From Dactylonectria macrodidyma (lineage: Eukaryota > Ascomycota > Sordariomycetes > Hypocreales > Nectriaceae), in assembly GCA_020744425.1 (NCBI GenBank), contig JAGMUV010000032.1:496001-560000 (forward strand): 64,000 nt of DNA, read 5' to 3'. This document shows positions 54,590 to 64,000 of this stretch, piece by piece (position 1 is the stretch's first letter; every line of letters begins with the position of its first letter). Below the pieces are notes generated by a model, which was not told the DNA's origin, did not search any database, and was given only the letters and a program-made list of their open reading frames with translations. Both the position numbers and the translations under genes were made by a program.

Positions 54590-55482
54590 GATTACGGTGT
54601 GACAGCGCGAGTGGTAGTAGGTTAAGGCTGATTGCAGTGACGGAAAATGAAAAGATCGAGGGGAGCAAAAAGATAGAGTGAGAAGAAATCCAGGGTGACT
54701 GGGAGGTTGCAGATGTGGGAAATGATGAAGGGGAAACCGTTGCTATTTGAACGAAAATTTCCTCCCTAGCCTCGGATTCGTCATTCAGAGGCAAATAGTT
54801 GTATGCAAGTCAGAAACCACCAAAGGTGGAGGATCAAATAATCTCCAATACCTTGAACGCCCCCAACTGTTGGGTGGTGACTTCACTTTGCATCATTTTC
54901 TGTCGTCTCTCCACGCTCGGTACCCGGGTATCCGTGGCTGGCCGGAATAGGCATCGGAGCATTGGTGCCATGCAACCCACCATGTATGTTGTCGGCCTCA
55001 TTGTGATTTCATTGTGACGACTACTCGGGCTCTTGGCTTGATGCCCAGTCGGCCTCGACTCATCCAGACCGTGCCTAGATGCCGCCTCTCATCGTCTCTT
55101 CCATTGTTCTTGACGAATCAGATAAAGATATTGGGTTGGATGACCATGAACAGACTTTCTACGTCAGGATCTTGAATGCGTTCAGAATGGTGTCAGAAGC
55201 TGAAAATGAGTTCAATAGTTTCAAAATTCCGGTCGAAAGATGCAGAAAGGGGCGTTAGGCACTGGTCTCCGAGAGTCTTAGACCAACTTTGCATTCATCG
55301 GGGTCGATAAACTCACAAGAGTCCTCAGCAGAAAAAGGTATAAGAATGGCATATCCCTTCCACTTTCAACGATTCCCATCACTCCCAGACATCACACAGT
55401 CAACAAGCAGCCTAATTACAACCAAACCCTGTCCACTGTTCACTTGTCTTTCTGAGATCATCAACACTTTTCAACAACCACA
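54590..55482. other. shared upstream region of two divergent hydrophobin-like genes
   Basis: The 0.9-kb spacer separates divergent starts at 54589 and 55483, so the two genes may share control elements. Before 55483 the leader is rich in CAAC/CATCA (TCATCAACACTTTTCAACAACC), usual for strongly expressed fungal genes. No ORF of note. Confidence 0.5.
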
Positions 55483-55901
55483 ATGCAGGTTACCTCTATC
55501 GTCGCTCTTCTCATCGCTGCCACCGGCGCTCTCGCTGCACCCGGGGGTTACAAGCCAAACAAGCCTAACAAGCCTTCCAAGCCGGCTCCCCCCGTTGTCC
55601 AGCAAATCACCTGCAGCGGTGGCTCTCCTTACTGCTGCAATGCTGAGGCTAATGGCGGCGAAGACTCATTCGCGTCTGGTGGCGGCGATATCTACTTCAA
55701 GTGCTCTGACATGACCAACAATTGCAACAGCATCACTGTGTGCTGCAACAACAACGTGCGTGATACGCGAACAGCTTCGGCCGTCTCTGGACCTGGCGGG
55801 TCGTCTCCCCAAAATACTGCCACGCTAACCACCGAATGTAGGGAGAGGACGCCGAGCAAACCTGTGCCGCCTTCGGCAACGCCAAGGTCATCTTCGACTA
55901 A
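55483..55901 (+). CDS. secreted hydrophobin-like protein, two exons
   Basis: Exons are 55483-55755 and 55842-55901, with an 86-nt GT-AG intron (branch GCTAACC), giving 110 residues. The signal peptide is MQVTSIVALLIAATGALA, then a KPNKPNKPSKP spacer. Eight Cys are in hydrophobin order: Cys44, Cys51-Cys52, Cys74, Cys81, Cys87-Cys88, Cys99. The gap Cys74-Cys81 is only six residues, shorter than in standard class I or II hydrophobins. The end AFGNAKVIFD exists only after splicing. It resembles the divergent neighbour at 53972-54589 in YCC...CCNNN, so the pair probably arose by duplication. Confidence 0.8.
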
Positions 55902-57766
55902 ACTCCCTTGCTGGAGCCCGTGGTCAATACTGGCGGTTCTCTGGGTCCAGGCTCTAGACTTGTGAGGCGCGCTAGGAAAAGCTTGTCGACCATGTAGGGT
56001 TTACTGCAGTTGACTGGGAAGGTTCGACATTGGACAGAGCAATAGGGGAATGAAAGGGACACACTTTTTTGGTTTTAGGTTTTAGGTTCAGGTGACGAGA
56101 GTGGCTCTTGTTCATCCTGTTTCAGAGCTAGCCCTGGATCATCCTCGAACCACGCACGCTCCTTATACGCATGTTCTTGAGTAGGAGCCCACTTGGGCTG
56201 ACGGCAGTTTAACATAACACAGAAAAACGTGGTTGGTCTCAAAACTCCTTTTGCCCTGAGTTATCTTCCAGTAAGGTTTCCATATCATCGCTTAATCCGG
56301 CTCCCCCCTTTGGGACGATCTAACGGCTGCGAGTGGTGGTACCAAAACGGTCTTGATCTTGATGAATCCTTGGGGTATACCACACGCTGTCTTAGCTAGC
56401 TACTTAGTCTGCGTGACCTTGCTTCTCGGCGCTGCCAACCGAGACTGTCTTCATTGTTGTGGGAGCATCTGGACCACAAACACTCATCCATGACCATTCC
56501 TTATTGAGACTGAAGATCGCCATGCTTAGAATTCGAGTACAGAGAATTATTTCCAAGTGAGATAGTTAGCACTGGGTGGAGGTCGCCCATTCCGTTCAGT
56601 AATACAGGGAAGGTGGGGTATGCTGCCACTTCCGTTGAATTAGCACCAGATTTTGCTTATTACAGGTTTGTGAGCTATCGATAGGCCACAAGAAGCAAGC
56701 TTCGGCAGCCACCTGCACAACGTCAGTTTAGTATAAAATTGCGAGAGGTATGAGGTGATTGGGCTTCTAGCAATTCAACGCCTGTATAAAGTCACAGATG
56801 AATCCACACTTCTACGTGAGGCGCATATGACTGGACAACCTCAAAATACTACTCGTGCTGTGGAATGCCAAGTGTTGACAGCCACAAACGACTTTCTACA
56901 CCCACAGAACAAAGGTAAACCTTCACTAGTGGGCTTCCACTTAAAGCTCATAGCTAATCAAGCCCTAGGGGCGCGGAAATGCTGGTTCTATTTTAGCGTT
57001 TACGAGTCTCCAAATCGGAATAGGCTCTGGGACTCCAAAGGACAATTTTGGACAACGTCACTTGAAAAGATTATGAAGTGGTGTCCCTTTATAAGGAGTG
57101 ACTAGAAGCTGAACTTTACGCTTAAAATACCCGCAAGAGAAAATACAGCTCCGAAGGAACATCATGCCGAGGTTTTTATTAATGATGAGGACGGATTTGT
57201 GCGTCTCCGGAGGTTTTTATGGCTGCAGGTAGAGGATTATATTTGGATGGAACGGGATTCTTCGGGGATTTTGGAGTTTGAGATTATTCTTAGACCATTG
57301 TAGTATAGTACATTTCAAGCTTAGTGTCGGCTTAATTAGCCCTGTTCAATTTCTCATCCGCTCCCTCCTTTGATATCTTCCTCCACTCCATGTAGTTTCT
57401 TCTTGTTTCCCCAAGCACGCTTGTCATTAGCGTAAAGTCGCTCAGAGCGGTTTCCAGACAGTCCGCAATTAACGTGAGAACATTCTTAGTCTAGAAGGCA
57501 GTTCCACATCGTCTTCAGCCAACTCGGATCAGGCCAAAACGCGAGTAAGGTCAGGAAGTGGCCAAGTCCCCCCTAGATACAGTACATTCATTGTACATAC
57601 TTCAATGGAATCGCTGTGATGTGCAAAGTAGCCAGTCGGTTTCTGGAATGTTCCAGTCGAAATCAGAAAAAGCATAGCGTCAACTAGTCACGTGCAGCAG
57701 TTGTTGTCCACGACTTGATTGGCCGACACACTTAAATTTTTCGAAATATTAAACTGAGCTGAGGGG
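55902..57766. other. intergenic, no gene recognised
   Basis: 3' region of the hydrophobin-like gene, then AT-balanced sequence. An ORF at 56755-57105 lacks an ATG start in good context and any motif. Confidence 0.4.
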
Positions 57767-57774
57767 TATAAATA
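57767..57774 (+). promoter_or_regulatory. TATA box
   Basis: TATAAATA within a GC-flanked setting (GGGGTATAAATACCCGC), 80 bp before the ATG at 57854; a strong TATA for a fungal gene. Confidence 0.6.
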
Positions 57775-57853
57775 CCCGCTTTGTTGCCATGTTCCAAAGT
57801 TCTCACCGCCTCTTCCTTTTTGAGTCAAAACACGTTTCACCTTCCAAGACAAC

Positions 57854-58262
57854 ATGGCCTTCAACATTGAACAGTTCAGAGAGAAAATTATCCAAGCTAT
57901 CCAATCCGCGGATGTTGGCGAGGTCTATATGCCAACTCCGCTGGTTTCTATCTCCAATGTGGCTAATTCGTGCATAGATAGTCCTAGACATCCTCAAGAT
58001 TCCCGAGGTATGTAATGTGATTTACAACGACGATCGTATCGAGGAGTTCGCGCCGAAATTTCGAGATATTCTTGCCATCACGTCAACGCCAACGCCATCC
58101 CCGCACTTCACCAGGGACCTCGGTACAATATTGCCCGCAGCCCATGCTTCCCAGGGAAATAGACCGGTGCCCTGCAACGACGCTACCAGCCCTTTGCGTT
58201 CGGGGAAGCGAAGTGCTTCAGGAGACGAATGTCATTCTGATAATCCTAGAGTCAAGAAATAG
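57854..58262 (+). CDS. small hypothetical protein, probably two exons
   Basis: The ATG sits 80 bp after a good TATA box. The first frame reads MAFNIEQFREKIIQAIQSAD and VGEVYMPTPLVSISNVANS, but a stop follows. A second frame opens at 57978 (IVLDILKIPEVCNVIYNDD, then EEFAPKFRDILAITSTPTP) and ends at 58262. A 55-nt intron 57923-57977 (GTCTAT donor, CTAAT branch, ATAG acceptor) would join them in phase, giving 117 residues. Alternatively a 1-nt frameshift breaks the gene. No signal peptide, basic Ser-rich end. Family not recognised. Confidence 0.5.
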
Positions 58263-58814
58263 AAGTTCGAAGACCAAGTCCTCAGGATGAGCTGAGCGTG
58301 ACGATATGGAATGTCAAGAGGAACCATCATAGATGATTTTATGACTAAGGAATCTTCTTTAGGACTTTTTGCTAATAGGTTCGGTGGATGATTGTGCAGG
58401 GATGAGCGCGATATAGTACTGAGCTAAGAGGAAGGATTAAGCGTATATATCTGGTTCGCCTTCAGCGGGGTTACTCGCCTCAGTGCCTTGTGTTGTCCAA
58501 TAGAACTGCAGGGATTACAGCATGAATGCGGCGTGTTGCTACGCCATGTTGAGTGGCAAAAGTGTGCCTTGCGCATGGCTTGCAACCAGGCAGAATTTTG
58601 TTCCCCCACCCACCAAATGTTACCGAATACCGCAGAGCATCATACTATATAAAGTATGAACTTCTCTAGCGTAGTTTCCCTTTCTCCATCTGTTCCTCCT
58701 CTTATTCCGCTCACATCATGAGCCAAGTTGTCCACGGTGATTCGTATATACCTTGTTCATTTCGTCAGCACCCTTTGCTTTCCGGCCCCATTTTCCCACT
58801 TCAACCTCTCAAAG
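58263..58814. other. promoter region of the 58815 gene
   Basis: TATATAAA at 58647-58654 lies 160 bp before the ATG at 58815. An upstream ATG (58718, MSQVVHGDS) opens an out-of-frame ORF overlapping the start, which could act as an upstream ORF. Confidence 0.45.
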
Positions 58815-60248
58815 ATGGGCCAATTATGCGGCAGAGAGTCCGGCCAAGACCCGGCACCGAACGCCCGCGTTTCTCTTCCCGACTTCACTTCTAAAGCACC
58901 GCACGACAAGGGAAAAGAGAGGCAACCTCAGGGCATTGCCCACCAATCCAGTATTCGGATCGTCACTCAAGATGATCATGCACCGCAGTATGAGTCTATA
59001 GCTTCAGTCGACGCTCTGCTCCAAATTATACGGCAGGCAGACTGTCTGAAACTATGCGGGATTCCGGGTGCTTTCAACATCCTCAAGGAGCGACATTTCG
59101 ACATATGGATTGACAGCAACTACCAGCTGAACTCGGACACTAGGAATGCGATCCAATTGATAGCTCTGATCTGCCTGCAGCTGGGAAAAGCTACCGATTG
59201 CAACATGACCTTCTACTTTACGAGCTACCCCAATACAAAGAGCAAGAACCTCTCAGATAATTCCAGGAATTGTCTCAAATCCCTGAGGGATCTGTGGGGT
59301 ACTGATAGCTGGAAGGGTGCTGTTCAACTTGTGGCTGGTGCATCTATACTGGAAACTGAATTGGGGATCCAGAAATGGCTCAACAACGAGGAAAATTTCA
59401 CAAAGGGGGAAACTGAAGATGAGAAGCACGTCAAGCTTCTAGGCCATGTTCGTGAGAAAATGCTTCCATATTGGCATGGGTGGCACCAGCGGGACTTGAA
59501 CGCCGAAAGCCTGATCCGGTACCACGGCTCGGCTATCTTCGCAGCCCAAAAACAGCCCAAATCCCTCAACTCCATTCGTTTCATCTACGAAAGGTCAATG
59601 GGATATTACATACGTCTCATGAAGCAAAGTACGGCCGATCCGAGTAAGGATGTGTATCCTATCACCAACCTCTTCTTGTTGGGGTCTATCATGCAGCCCA
59701 CCGAGATAGCTTCAATCAAGAAGTTCCAGGAAAGCGAGGGGTACGAGATGGCTAAGGAGGCAAAGAAGCTTCTCCGAAAGCAGAACCAGCAACAACAGGC
59801 GGAAGTCGTCAAAGGGCAGGGCACCCAGTTCCAAATCGCCTCCGTGCTCATGACCAAGCACCTGAGTCAAACCGCCGTTAGCGGGTACATCGAAATCGAT
59901 AACTTTGCTACGAAAGAGAACGATATCAATGACCTGACGTCTCTTGATGAATCCGAGGTGCTCAAATCCCTCCTAAGCCCGAAGGCTATATTCAAGATAC
60001 TCAATAGTCACAATCCACTGGTCGACAGCCTCGATTTTATTACCAAGAAAGAGCTACATAGCAACATACCTCTGTTGGGAAACAACTCCATTATCACCGT
60101 TCCCACAGTCAAGCAGCTCAAGGATGCTTTGCACATTGAGGACCTTTCCGCCTTGCCGCGTGCCGACGACAGCGACGACGAGGGCTATAAGGGGCCAATT
60201 CAAACTCCCGCCCCAGTCAGTGTTACCATCAAGGCAGCACCAGAGTAG
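58815..60248 (+). CDS. hypothetical protein with N-terminal MGQLCG (477 residues)
   Basis: Single exon. I chose 58815 because MGQLCG follows AAAG and gives a second-position Gly with nearby Cys, which could be myristoylated and palmitoylated; the frame is open back to 58728. After a disordered N terminus (to about residue 65) comes a mostly helical body with ADCLKLCGIPGAFNILKE, WIDSNYQLNSDTRNAIQLIA and RFIYERSMGYYIRLMKQ. A Gln/Lys-rich helix (AKKLLRKQNQQQQAEVV, about 312-328) follows, and the C terminus is acidic (ADDSDDEG). Codon use is balanced and no stops interrupt it, so the gene is probably real. I do not recognise the family; no transmembrane segment is evident. Confidence 0.7.
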   Translation: MGQLCGRESGQDPAPNARVSLPDFTSKAPHDKGKERQPQGIAHQSSIRIVTQDDHAPQYESIASVDALLQIIRQADCLKLCGIPGAFNILKERHFDIWIDSNYQLNSDTRNAIQLIALICLQLGKATDCNMTFYFTSYPNTKSKNLSDNSRNCLKSLRDLWGTDSWKGAVQLVAGASILETELGIQKWLNNEENFTKGETEDEKHVKLLGHVREKMLPYWHGWHQRDLNAESLIRYHGSAIFAAQKQPKSLNSIRFIYERSMGYYIRLMKQSTADPSKDVYPITNLFLLGSIMQPTEIASIKKFQESEGYEMAKEAKKLLRKQNQQQQAEVVKGQGTQFQIASVLMTKHLSQTAVSGYIEIDNFATKENDINDLTSLDESEVLKSLLSPKAIFKILNSHNPLVDSLDFITKKELHSNIPLLGNNSIITVPTVKQLKDALHIEDLSALPRADDSDDEGYKGPIQTPAPVSVTIKAAPE

Positions 60249-60689
60249 AGTGAATAGATCTCAACGTCAGTCTGGATAATAAAATATTCTTTTGCCTTCA
60301 TATTTAAGATCATAGTTCCTGGTGCGTAGAGCTGGCTTGTGATCCTTAACTTCACAGCCTATCTGTAGTTACGCGATTGGGTTCATGAGCAAGACTGTTC
60401 TCTTGTGAGGACACCAAGACGCGCCGAATAAGCTACAGGAAACGTGAATAGTCACGGCGAAAACGAATGAGAAGGAACGGCACTCTTGAGCCCACACAAA
60501 GAACGGCAAGGCACCTTGATTAGTACAGTACACTAGGAGGGGCGACATTGTGTTGCTCGGCTGTTCTGTGTACCGAGAGTATGCATGTGGACGAACTCCT
60601 GCGAGCACGGTAGCGCGAAACAGAACTGATAATCTGCGAGATAATCTGTCTCGCGGTGATGGCGGTCCACGTCGCACCGACGAGACTAA
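60249..60689. other. intergenic, no gene recognised
   Basis: 3' region of the 58815 gene, then sequence of unknown origin leading into the minisatellite. A minus-strand ORF here (60369-60851) is made by the repeats. Confidence 0.4.
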
Positions 60690-61180
60690 GTGGACTAAAG
60701 GACAGAAGTGGACTGGACAGAAGTGGACTGGACAGAAGTGGACCAAAGGACAGAAGTGGTTCATACCTAACTTTGACAAAACTGGGATTTTGGTAAAGCT
60801 GGATGTTTGGCAAAACTGGGCATTTTGACCAAAACTGGGCATTTTGACCAAAACCAGGATCTTTGACTAAAACAGGGGTCTTTGACTAAAACCAGGATCT
60901 TTGACTAAAACAGGGGTCTTTGACTAAAACAGGGATCTTTGACTAAAACAGGGATCTTTGACTAAAACCAGGATCTTTGACTAAAACAGGGGTCTTTGAC
61001 TAAAACAGGGATCTTTGACTAAAACAGGGATCTTTGACTATAACAGGGACCTTTGACTAAAACAGGGATCTTTGAGTAAAACCAGGATCTCTCTCAAACC
61101 CGGGAGTCCGATAATCAAGCTCGAGATTTGAAGGCTCCAGTTTTAGTCAAATATCCAGTTTTAGTCAAATGTCCAGTTCA
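60690..61180. repeat. minisatellite cluster with an inverted end
   Basis: Four parts: a 15-bp repeat GGACAGAAGTGGACT (about 60690-60761), two AAAACTGGGCATTTTGACC units (about 60810-60848), twelve 19-bp units of the type GGATCTTTGACTAAAACAG (60856-61083), and two units in the opposite direction, CAGTTTTAGTCAAATATC (61138-61173). The inverted end lets the array fold back. Confidence 0.85.
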
Positions 61181-61511
61181 GCAAACTGGGACAAAGATCT
61201 GGCATATGACGAATTCCCGCCGACATGCAGTCACTACTCGATCGAATGGAAGTTACTTTTGAACAAAGGAGGAAGACTAACGAAGCTGCTTATGGTCAGA
61301 GACGTCCTTGCTAACGTGTCAAAGTTGACAGCGTAGGAACGCCTGTACAACATGTCTCGCATCCGCTTGCGAGACAATGAGATTTTTTGTCTGGCCAGGA
61401 ACCCCAAGGAACACGCTACCTTCAAGCTCATCAAGGGCGAGCAAGTTGCTAGCATGAAGGCAAGATACAGACATTGTGGCATCAAATATCATTTCATAGG
61501 CACCTGGGGTA
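61181..61511. other. intergenic, no gene recognised
   Basis: Open frames exist on both strands (plus 61352-61615, minus 61319-61534), but neither shows a domain. One could be a 3' exon of the RING-type gene. Confidence 0.35.
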
Positions 61512-62107
61512 CTAGATCCCATACTTGTTCTCAAACATCTGCACTGCCACCCTCTGCTGAGTCTCTCCTAACTCTTGAAGATCCATCCATATTTCGTTCA
61601 AGTCCATCAGCCTAGCTTTGACTTGCTGCTGTCCCCTTTGTGTGAGAAGCACCTTCAAAACAGCCACAACCTCGGGCTCGTCCAAAACCACGACCTCAGA
61701 GGCTGCCTGGACAGCATGGATTACTTCTCTGACGCAGTATGGACACTTGACCGGTTGCTCAGGGAGAAGCAATGCAGAGCCAGTCCTATATATACCAAGA
61801 CCATGCGCACAGGTATAGCATAGTGTATGGCCGACAAGAGTGGGCGAGGAACCATTCCAACAGGCAAGGAAGACAACAGTAATATCCTCTTCGTAACAGA
61901 TTGCGCAATCTCCCTCCCAGTCATACTGACGAACCATCAGGTGACCCTCCAAACTCTGAAGATCTCCACAGGCATCGCAGAGGAGCTATAGCATCGTCAA
62001 CGGAAGAACTTGGGTGCTGAGGTGAACCCTACAAATTCCGAGTTCAAGCGGCGTAATTTCGGGCCCGGATTGAGATATGTGAGGCACTGTCCGCATCGCT
62101 TCTCCAT
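61512..62107 (-). CDS. small RING-type zinc-finger protein, two exons
   Basis: Exon 1 is 62107-62033 (MEKRCGQCLTYLNPGPKLRR) and exon 2 is 61985-61512; a 47-nt intron (GTAGGG...GCTATAG) joins them in phase, giving 182 residues. Without this first exon the ORF would start inside the domain. Exon 1 brings CGQC, paired with CDAC at the start of exon 2. Then CAICYEED, CYTCAHG with an upstream His (GHTLC), and CPYC make a RING-like cross-brace. The C-terminal half is helical (VLKVLLTQRGQQQVKARLMD). Such proteins are often E3 ubiquitin ligases; partner unknown. A 3' continuation by another intron is possible, because GTATGG directly precedes the stop. Confidence 0.68.
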
Positions 62108-62466
62108 CTGGTTTTCATTGTGATACATGTTGATTGAGAGTCTTGATCGTAAGGAGGTAGTAGCGAAGAATTGCTGGCGCGAAGGTGTTGTGGAAATGGA
62201 GAGTTAGATGAGCTCAGGTCCTGGGGAGGCGACAGCTTATATACCCTTGTGTTTAAGCTGTTATCTAAGCCAGGAGAAGTCATAAGACAAATCTCCGGGA
62301 CCTTATTTCCCAGTCTTCCGTTCAATCTGAATATGTGACTGTTATTGCCCTACATTGGTACCTACATCCCTTCTTCCAGACACGCCAGAGGAAGCCCTTC
62401 CATATCGTAAGAATCATCGAGAGACAGGTTGAGGTCAAAGAGTTAACATTCTAAGTGGGCTTTGAG
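62108..62466. other. spacer between divergent genes
   Basis: Lies between the RING-type gene (minus) and the truncated ORF (plus). A TATATA at about 62237-62242 is placed about 130 bp upstream of the RING-type start on the minus strand. Confidence 0.4.
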
Positions 62467-62790
62467 ATGCCTTCCGAAAAAATGTTTGACGGCTATCTAC
62501 AAAGCTTTGAGAAACATACGGGGACGCCCTTGGGTTGGGTTATAGAAGACTGCAAAGTCTGGCAAGCAACACAGCCACTTGTTGCAGTGATGGGTGAAAG
62601 GCTATGCGATTCTGGTATTCTTCAGGAGGAGGAAGATGAATCTAAGCTTCAAGCTGGCATGCAAAATCACTCGGATGATCAATTTGAGAAGGCTTGCCTA
62701 TTGGCAATGGCAGAGGTTCAAGAGGAGACAGTGGAGGAGTTTACTAAAGAGATGACAAGGATCTCAGGCCGTAACCAGGTGAGATCAACT
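62467..62790 (+). pseudogene. ORF cut by a relic LTR
   Basis: MPSEKMFDGYLQSFEKHTG and LGWVIEDCKVWQATQ, then an acidic part (ILQEEEDESKLQ, EETVEEFTKEMTRISG), look like genuine coding sequence. From about 62780 the frame runs into a degraded chromovirus LTR and ends at 62862. The real C terminus is missing. An AG-GTGAGA donor at the border could also allow splicing out of the LTR. No family recognised. Confidence 0.4.
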
Positions 62791-62960
62791 CAAGAGATAA
62801 TGCTACTGTATAGCGAGGATACTACGATGGAGAGGAAAGAGAGAAAGCGGGCAGGCGCGTAGAGGCGTAGACGCGTTGAAAGTCCCCGTGGCCTGCCCCA
62901 TGCGCCCTAGTTACGTATCGACCCCACCCTGGGTCCAGCACTCTGGACGTTCCCGTCACA
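62775..62960 (-). repeat. relic solo LTR of the chromovirus family
   Basis: The minus-strand sequence TGTGACGGGAACGTCCAGAG (from 62960) follows the LTR at 14922-15114 over its full length, with scattered differences and a poorly kept end near 62775. It is an older copy than the intact element. Confidence 0.82.
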
Positions 62961-63611
62961 TTAGGGTTCAAACCAAAAGTTGATCGACTTCAAACACGAC
63001 TTTCGAAGACCTGCATCAGGCTATGGAGGTTTCTTAGACCCTGGCTCTTAATAATTCTAATTACTTACGACAAGATAGGTCTTGCAAGCTTCTGTCAATT
63101 ACATTAATCCACATCTCAATCCCGATGAAAACGGTGCCAGCAGCCTTCTTGTTGACAAGCTACACAAAATAATAGCTGGAACTTGGTTTGTGACTTCTGT
63201 GTTGACGCCGGCAATGGCTCCGGCGATTGCCCCGGCATCAGTTACGACATCTATTTCTGCGTTAACGCCAGCAACGACACCCTGTGGTACCGAACCATCG
63301 TCTGACCCGGACCTTAACCCAACGACTTTGCCTGGATCCCCCCACAGACGTAAAAAACCTCGCGAGTAACTTGACTGAGCTGGTTGAATCTCTTTCGGAG
63401 ACGGCGTGTACGAACCTAGTATCGGCCCGCTGATGGCCTTCCGCCCAGTTGGCTCTTCGGGCTGGAGGATACAGGCCCCCCACCTACCAAAGGCACCTTA
63501 GCGTGTGCTACATGTGCATTGAAGTTCCAGGTATCTTGACAACGTATTCAGCAAAATGCCGCCCCCAGGTTCAGAGTTAATCCGGCCGTGCACGTGGGGC
63601 GGACACATGCA
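62961..63611. other. intergenic, no gene recognised
   Basis: A short Ala/Pro/Thr-rich ORF (63082-63369) with repeats of CCGGCAATGGC type is present but has no clear start or domain. Confidence 0.35.
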
Positions 63612-64000
63612 TTACCTAGGACTAGTTTTAGGAGCAGGGAAGAACTCAAAACCTCTTTTCTGGTACTTCACGATGGCTGTCTCAACAGCTGCGCTCATCT
63701 CAGGCCGTTGCCACAGGAATGCCTTCCCAGCACTAGCATCAGCGTAGTACAAATGGCTTGCACACCATCCACTGATAAAGCATTGCACATGGCTTGCGTA
63801 GAAGTCTTTGATGAAGCTCAAGCAACTTCGTACGCCCGAATAATGGGAGCCAACAATTAATTGCACAGGCTGTGTGCCTGTGCTTGTCATTATTGAACCA
63901 CGCAGTAGATTGAAGGATTGCCCTGCACTGTCTTTATAGGTCGCTGAGTCTACGGGCCTCTCGTCTGGTAGGAATTGGTTCGGCGTGACCACCACTTGGT
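63612..64000 (-). CDS. C-terminal part of a hypothetical protein running off the window
   Basis: The minus-strand frame is open from the window edge to the stop at 63612 (at least 129 codons): QFLPDERPVDSATYKDSAGQ, then HVQCFISGWCASHLYYADAS and a lysine-containing end FEFFPAPKTSPR. The composition is like a folded, soluble protein domain. The start lies beyond 64000. No family recognised. Confidence 0.5.
   Translation of the reverse strand, partial: QVVVTPNQFLPDERPVDSATYKDSAGQSFNLLRGSIMTSTGTQPVQLIVGSHYSGVRSCLSFIKDFYASHVQCFISGWCASHLYYADASAGKAFLWQRPEMSAAVETAIVKYQKRGFEFFPAPKTSPR

Noticed and set aside
56755..57105. 116-codon plus-strand ORF
   Set aside because: No in-frame ATG at its beginning, no domain, no promoter or splice support.
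60369..60851. 160-codon minus-strand ORF with HFCPVHFCPVHFCP repeats
   Set aside because: It is generated by the tandem DNA repeats; it has no start context and no domain.
60856..61083. CRISPR-like array (19-bp repeats)
   Set aside because: The units are directly adjacent without spacers and the genome is fungal; this is a minisatellite.

Overview
The window looks like a repeat-rich, probably accessory or subtelomeric, segment of a filamentous ascomycete genome, most likely a Sordariomycete. This is inferred from short 45-125 nt GT-AG introns with CTAAC/CTGAC branch sites, secreted protein families typical of ascomycetes (tannase/feruloyl esterase, cupredoxin-like serine-rich protein, hydrophobins, NTF2-like protein), fungal DNA transposons, and C-to-T type decay of older transposons that resembles repeat-induced point mutation (RIP). 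The species cannot be read from the sequence. Ordinary host genes are few and lie between large blocks of nested mobile elements.

Layout. 1-3494: CTACCC-type simple repeat, then a three-exon tannase/feruloyl esterase. 3495-21462: a deep transposon nest. Its host is a small AT-rich inverted-repeat element (MITE). It was opened by a piggyBac-like element (11919-14163) and a pogo-like element (3530-11916). The pogo element carries an intact Helitron (4605-10671, 1872-residue Rep-helicase) and a solo LTR. The MITE also holds another solo LTR (14329-14576) and a miniature LTR retrotransposon (TRIM, 14810-21446), which in turn holds a complete chromovirus (14922-21213) with identical LTRs. 21501-24182: a pogo-like transposon whose transposase ends in a SAP-like domain, directly abutted by a MITE.

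26880-28451: a calpain-like protein whose catalytic Cys position is Ser. 29912-30907: a zinc-finger remnant and a small ORF. 31254-35645: two abutting pogo-like transposons, each with an intact three-exon transposase. 35648-38529: a 5'-truncated piggyBac-like element split by a solo LTR, then a hAT-type MITE carrying another solo LTR. 40040-41413: a five-exon membrane-anchored cupredoxin. 41784-45368: a decayed element with 34-bp terminal inverted repeats carrying two convergent broken genes, one an integrase-like DDE protein. 46222-47031: a secreted NTF2-like protein. 47504-52023: three solo LTRs and two piggyBac-like fragments.

53972-62107 is mostly host: two hydrophobin-like genes (one with four exons), a small TATA-box gene, a 477-residue protein of unknown function, a 19-bp minisatellite, and a small RING-type zinc-finger gene. 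The right edge has a gene fragment cut by a relic LTR of the chromovirus family and a partial gene running off the window.

Target-site duplications, splice-phase arithmetic and nesting order were checked by hand against the sequence. Family assignments rest on motif recognition without database searches.
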